From Hirundichthys speculiger (lineage: Eukaryota; Chordata; Actinopteri; Beloniformes; Exocoetidae): 64,000 nucleotides of DNA. This document shows, one piece after another, positions 60,872 to 64,000 of the stretch. A program made the translations under genes and the position numbers. Numbering within the stretch: position 1 is the stretch's first letter; the number at the start of each line of letters is the position of its first letter. The DNA is taken from NCBI GenBank assembly GCA_018398805.1, contig JAGFBZ010000853.1:655001-719000 (forward strand), written 5' to 3'. The notes beneath the pieces were generated by a model that was not told the DNA's origin, made no database searches, and saw only the letters and a list, made by a program, of their open reading frames with translations.

Positions 60872-61015
60872 GGCCCTGCGATGGACTGGTGACCTGTCCA
60901 GGGTGACCTGTCCAGGGTGTACCCCTGCCTTTCGCCCGAAGAGAGCTGTGATAGGCTCCAGCAGATCCCCGTGACCCTGCAGAGAATTAAGCGGGTGTAG
61001 ATAATGGATGGATGG
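60872..61015 (-). repeat. Dispersed repeat, inverted copy of 25434-25566
   Basis: On the minus strand it follows the same order of blocks as the 25-kb copy. It has a local tandem duplication of a 15-bp unit (CCAGGGTGACCTGT type) at about 60892-60922. Confidence 0.75.
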
Positions 61016-61163
61016 TTTACAGCTCATGCAGCTTTCACAGATCTTTAGCTCGTCACCGGCATCTGAGCAAAATTCATGAAATACTTAAAATAATGATAAT
61101 GAATTAATCAATTAAAAGGTGTGTGAATATAAAATATTTAAATTTATTTCAGCCTTGACTGCC

Positions 61164-61171
61164 TTTTTTTT

Positions 61172-61202
<31 letters not shown>

Positions 61203-61233
61203 GGTGGGGGGGGGGGGGGGGGGGGGGGGGGGG
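61164..61233. repeat. T18 followed by a 52-bp G-run
   Basis: A T run at 61164-61181 passes directly into G (61182-61233) broken once by T at 61205. A similar but shorter T-to-G junction is at 4538-4556. Read accuracy is doubtful in such tracts. Confidence 0.8.
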
Positions 61234-61599
61234 TACTGTGGTGGTAGATTAAGTGATGCTCTGGGTGGTATGGATAAGTGACATGTGAAATAGCATCATT
61301 CAGTAATAAATTTTTATTAACAGGTAAAAATACAGATTTTTTTTAAGTGGTGAATTTAAATGGTGGTAAGTCATGTGACTTTCAATAGTTGGTTATTACA
61401 ATACAGATTGAAGTTTGTTTTGGCAGTAGGTGATGGAGCATTTTGTGATTGTTTTTTCGTCAGTGCAGACTGCTTGAGTATTTTGACTTTTAGCCGAGGG
61501 TTTATTTTTGTTTTTTTGTTTTTTTTTGGAGGGTTTACAGATTTTTTGCTTTTTGTTTTTTTGTTTTTGTCTGTTTGGGGGCTACTGATTTTTTGTGCG

Positions 61600-61816
61600 G
61601 TGTTTGTCATCATTCTTCCTGTTCTTTTTGAGTTTTTTACATCATTACATTGTATTATTATCGTTTTATCACAAGGTTTACTACTGGTTTTCTTTATTGT
61701 GTACATACTTGTTAATTTTTGTTGTACTATTTCACCTGTGTGCACTCTATGGGCTGAATCTCATTACTCTGTGTAATGACAATAAAGGTGTTCTATTCTA
61801 TTCTATTCTATTCTAT
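61600..61816 (+). repeat. Retroelement 3' tail ending in (TTCTA)n
   Basis: A T-rich, low-complexity stretch ends with GTGTAATGACAATAAAGGTG and then TTCTA units (61791-61816). This is the typical 3' terminus of a fish LINE or SINE. The hydrophobic open frame over it (61360-61776) is a result of T-richness. Confidence 0.65.
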
Positions 61817-62144
61817 GTAGTGCTTTAAGAGAGGTGGATGTATTTTGTTAAAGGGGAAAAAAAAAGAACCAACAGGTGAGAAAGTTCACATTTTAATTTC
61901 AAGTACATCTGCATTCCAGGGACTGAACAGAATATTTTCTTACATTGTTTATTGAAGACAGATGACAGATCTTCTAGAAACCATTTCCAGTATGTTTTAA
62001 CAATGTGACTAAGACATTTTTTATGTAGCTTTTAAGCCAACTAGTGACCTTTTCAGTTTTCGAAGTGTGATGCAGAATATTGTGGATAGAGTACAAAGAG
62101 AATGTAATTAAGGCTAGAGCAGCAGCGAGCATCTACTTTGAACA

Positions 62145-62150
62145 TTTATT
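62145..62150 (-). terminator. Putative MGST3 polyadenylation signal
   Basis: AATAAA on the minus strand about 220 bp after the MGST3 stop codon; the first canonical signal downstream that I see. Confidence 0.4.
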
Positions 62151-62367
62151 TACCATTGGACACTGCTAAATACATGAAGTAGACATTGACAAAAAGATAT
62201 CCTGAGGCTCTAATGGAATTTTACATTAGTGATTCATAAAAGTATGTCAAACTAAGCGTTTAATGAACAGTACAGAGACTGTGGTATTATCTCTGAAAAA
62301 TGCCAAGCTCGTTAGTTGACTCAGTAATCTTTACAGGCAAATCAGCAGACTCAAGTTGATAATCATC

Positions 62368-63813
62368 TTAAAAGACTCCAAGCAGTTTCAAAGCTACAGA
62401 TATAGACAAAAAGATGACTCCAAAATAGCCAATGTACCCATAGGCCCCATTCATCCGCTTTGCTGGATCTGAAATAAAACAAGACAATGGAGACTGAACA
62501 TTATAGAAGAACATTTGAGTAATAACTATGGCTTATATATACACATATACACACATTTTCTATATAGATAGATATAATATATAGATATATATATATATAG
62601 TATATATATATATATATGATATACATATATATATATATATATATATGCCTGCTTTGGGAAGGCAATATGGGGTTCAATGTTCAGTGTGGAGTTCAATGTG
62701 GGGTTCTGTGTCCTGCCCAGGGATACTTCAGCATGCAATGGGGCTGATGTTTAAATTCCATATGAAGGCAACTGACTACCTACTATGTCGTAGTTGCCAG
62801 GTAATGACCTAATTCATGTTTATATGTTAAAAAAGGGAACAGAATATATGGGGAACTATAATAAAAATACTCATTAATGATTAGATTATATAGATGAGTA
62901 TTTAAGTGATTTTATTGCCTACCACATTAATTTCAATCCAGAAGCAAACAAAAAGTCCAAAGTTCAAGTAGTAGGACCTAATCTTAAATGTTTTATACCC
63001 TATTCATATAATGTTGCTCTTACCTCCTGTGTAGTAGCCCCAGGCATAGGAGAACCTGCTGGTCACCCAAATAGCCCCCAGCACAGATGCAGATAACTGG
63101 TAATAAAAACACATACAACTTGAGTTAGGAGTTGACTGAAAAGTATGATGAAATCCTGCTGGCTAAAATGTGCTTTATCACTGTGACACAGTCTTTCAGG
63201 CTTATCTCTGCAATCTAGAGAACTCATACCAAAGATCAAGGGGCGTGGTTTCCTCATCCCCAAATGAGACATTATTAATATTGAGAATTTTACTGACCTG
63301 TTGAATCTGTGCTTAGTGTAGCCCTAAAAACACACTTGGGTGCGTGCAAATACTCACAACTGCACAAAAAACCCACAACATATATTAAATCAAAAAATGC
63401 TCAAGACTGTTAAATGATACGAACCGGATAAACAAGTGCTGCAATGGTTTGGAAAACGAGCCACTGAGGGTACACCTCTAAGGTATTCTGATGGGCTCTC
63501 TGAATGCAGTTGAATACCTGTTCCTTGTCACTGTACATCGCAGGATACTGCAAAGTAAGCGTGAGAAATAGATTAATTTAGTCAGGATAAAGGTTCTCAA
63601 ATATTTATAAGTGTACGTTATAGACTTTTCTATATACACATATACACATATATACACATGTATATATATAGTACAAACTTCAGCTACCTTAACATCGTAT
63701 TTCTTCCTCGCGGCTCCAACCTTGACTGCTAAATAACCCAGCATAATCCAACTGTAAAGGTAAGTAAATATGACATATCCAAAACTGGATGGTAGAACCG
63801 TAAGGATATCCAT
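62368..63813 (-). CDS. mgst3: Microsomal glutathione S-transferase 3-like (MAPEG family)
   Basis: Integral membrane enzyme of the MAPEG superfamily; mammalian MGST3 has glutathione transferase/peroxidase and leukotriene-C4 synthase activity. Four minus-strand exons: 63688-63813, 63425-63547, 63024-63096, 62368-62468; 423 nt, 140 codons plus stop. I chose the ATG at 63813 (MDILTVLPSSFGYVIF) because family members start here; an upstream in-frame ATG at 63909 would add a non-conserved 32-residue extension. Four hydrophobic helices are present, and the glutathione-site signature FNCIQRAHQNTLE covers residues 54-66. The protein ends LKLLGVF and lacks the Cys-Cys tail of human MGST3, which points to the fish mgst3b-type paralogue. 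Exon 2 ends in a weak donor (CCG|GTTCGT). TMEM50A lies 2.6 kb downstream on the same strand. Confidence 0.95.
62536..62645. repeat. TA-rich tract in MGST3 intron 3
   Basis: Interrupted (TA)n and ATATAC-type repeats. A second tract of the same kind lies at 63630-63672 in intron 1. Confidence 0.85.
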
Positions 63814-64000
63814 TGGGACCGCAGCAAAATGTTCAGATTTACTCAGAACTCCGTGTGTGCTGCACTCGGCGCTTTTATAGACCAGTTCGAGACTAGAAAC
63901 AGGAAACAATCCTAAACATGAAATGTTACGTAAAACATCGCGAGAATTCCCGCATGGTCTTCCACCACTGGAAAACTGTTCTAGATGTATGATTACAGGA
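63814..64000 (-). promoter_or_regulatory. MGST3 5' region
   Basis: The 187 bp upstream of the MGST3 start are moderately GC-rich with a few CpGs and no obvious TATA box. They probably hold the 5' UTR and part of the promoter; the rest lies beyond the right edge. Confidence 0.35.

Noticed and set aside
61360..61776. Phe-rich hydrophobic frame of 138 codons
   Set aside because: It is a product of T-rich, low-complexity DNA ending in a retroelement tail; there are no splice or domain signs.
63814..63909. Upstream in-frame ATG of MGST3 adding 32 residues
   Set aside because: The extension is not hydrophobic or conserved in the family; the ATG at 63813 matches known MGST3-like starts.

Overview
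The window is nuclear DNA of a ray-finned fish. Its genes are split into short exons with GT/AG introns. The encoded proteins read as vertebrate orthologues. Intron and intergenic DNA is full of fish-type Tc1/mariner, hAT, PIF/Harbinger and LINE remnants, homopolymer runs and (TA)n tracts. The compact RH introns and overall style suggest an advanced (percomorph-like) teleost, but I cannot name the species.

Five protein-coding genes can be reconstructed. From left to right: LDLRAP1 (minus strand, 3' end cut off by the left edge; exon 1 at 27427-27511; a 21-kb first intron full of transposons), MACO1/TMEM57 macoilin (minus, 34854-53408, 11 coding exons, 684 codons), an RH blood-group-family gene (plus, 54423-56874, 10 exons, 417 codons), TMEM50A (minus, 57751-59808, 6 exons, 160 codons) and an MGST3-type microsomal glutathione S-transferase (minus, 62368-63813, 4 exons, 140 codons). 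In all four complete genes the exon phases close exactly to one open frame.

TMEM50A - RH - MACO1 - LDLRAP1, with RH opposed to its neighbours, is the same order and relative orientation as TMEM50A-RHCE-MACO1-LDLRAP1 on human 1p36. The window therefore holds the conserved RH neighbourhood with a single RH gene. MGST3 beside TMEM50A is not the human arrangement. The genes do not form a pathway: they are an endocytic adaptor, a neuronal ER membrane protein, an Rh channel-family protein, a small membrane protein and a membrane-bound GST.

The remaining sequence is mostly mobile-element debris. LDLRAP1 intron 1 contains four hAT-type elements. One is split by a PIF/Harbinger element with a CAG target duplication. 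Another sits inside a LINE 3' region and itself contains a 437-bp inverted-repeat element. The 28-33 kb intergenic region holds a decayed Tc1 and a foldback derivative. MACO1 and TMEM50A introns carry a family of ~226-bp MITEs. Candidate promoters lie at 27.1-28.0 kb (LDLRAP1), 53.4-53.9 kb (MACO1, four CCAAT boxes), 54.3-54.4 kb (RH, GATA/E-box) and 60.2-60.5 kb (TMEM50A, NRF1 palindrome). I found no CRISPR array, operon, rRNA, free-standing tRNA gene or clearly new system. The best leads are the channel-type residues kept by RH and the layered transposon nests.
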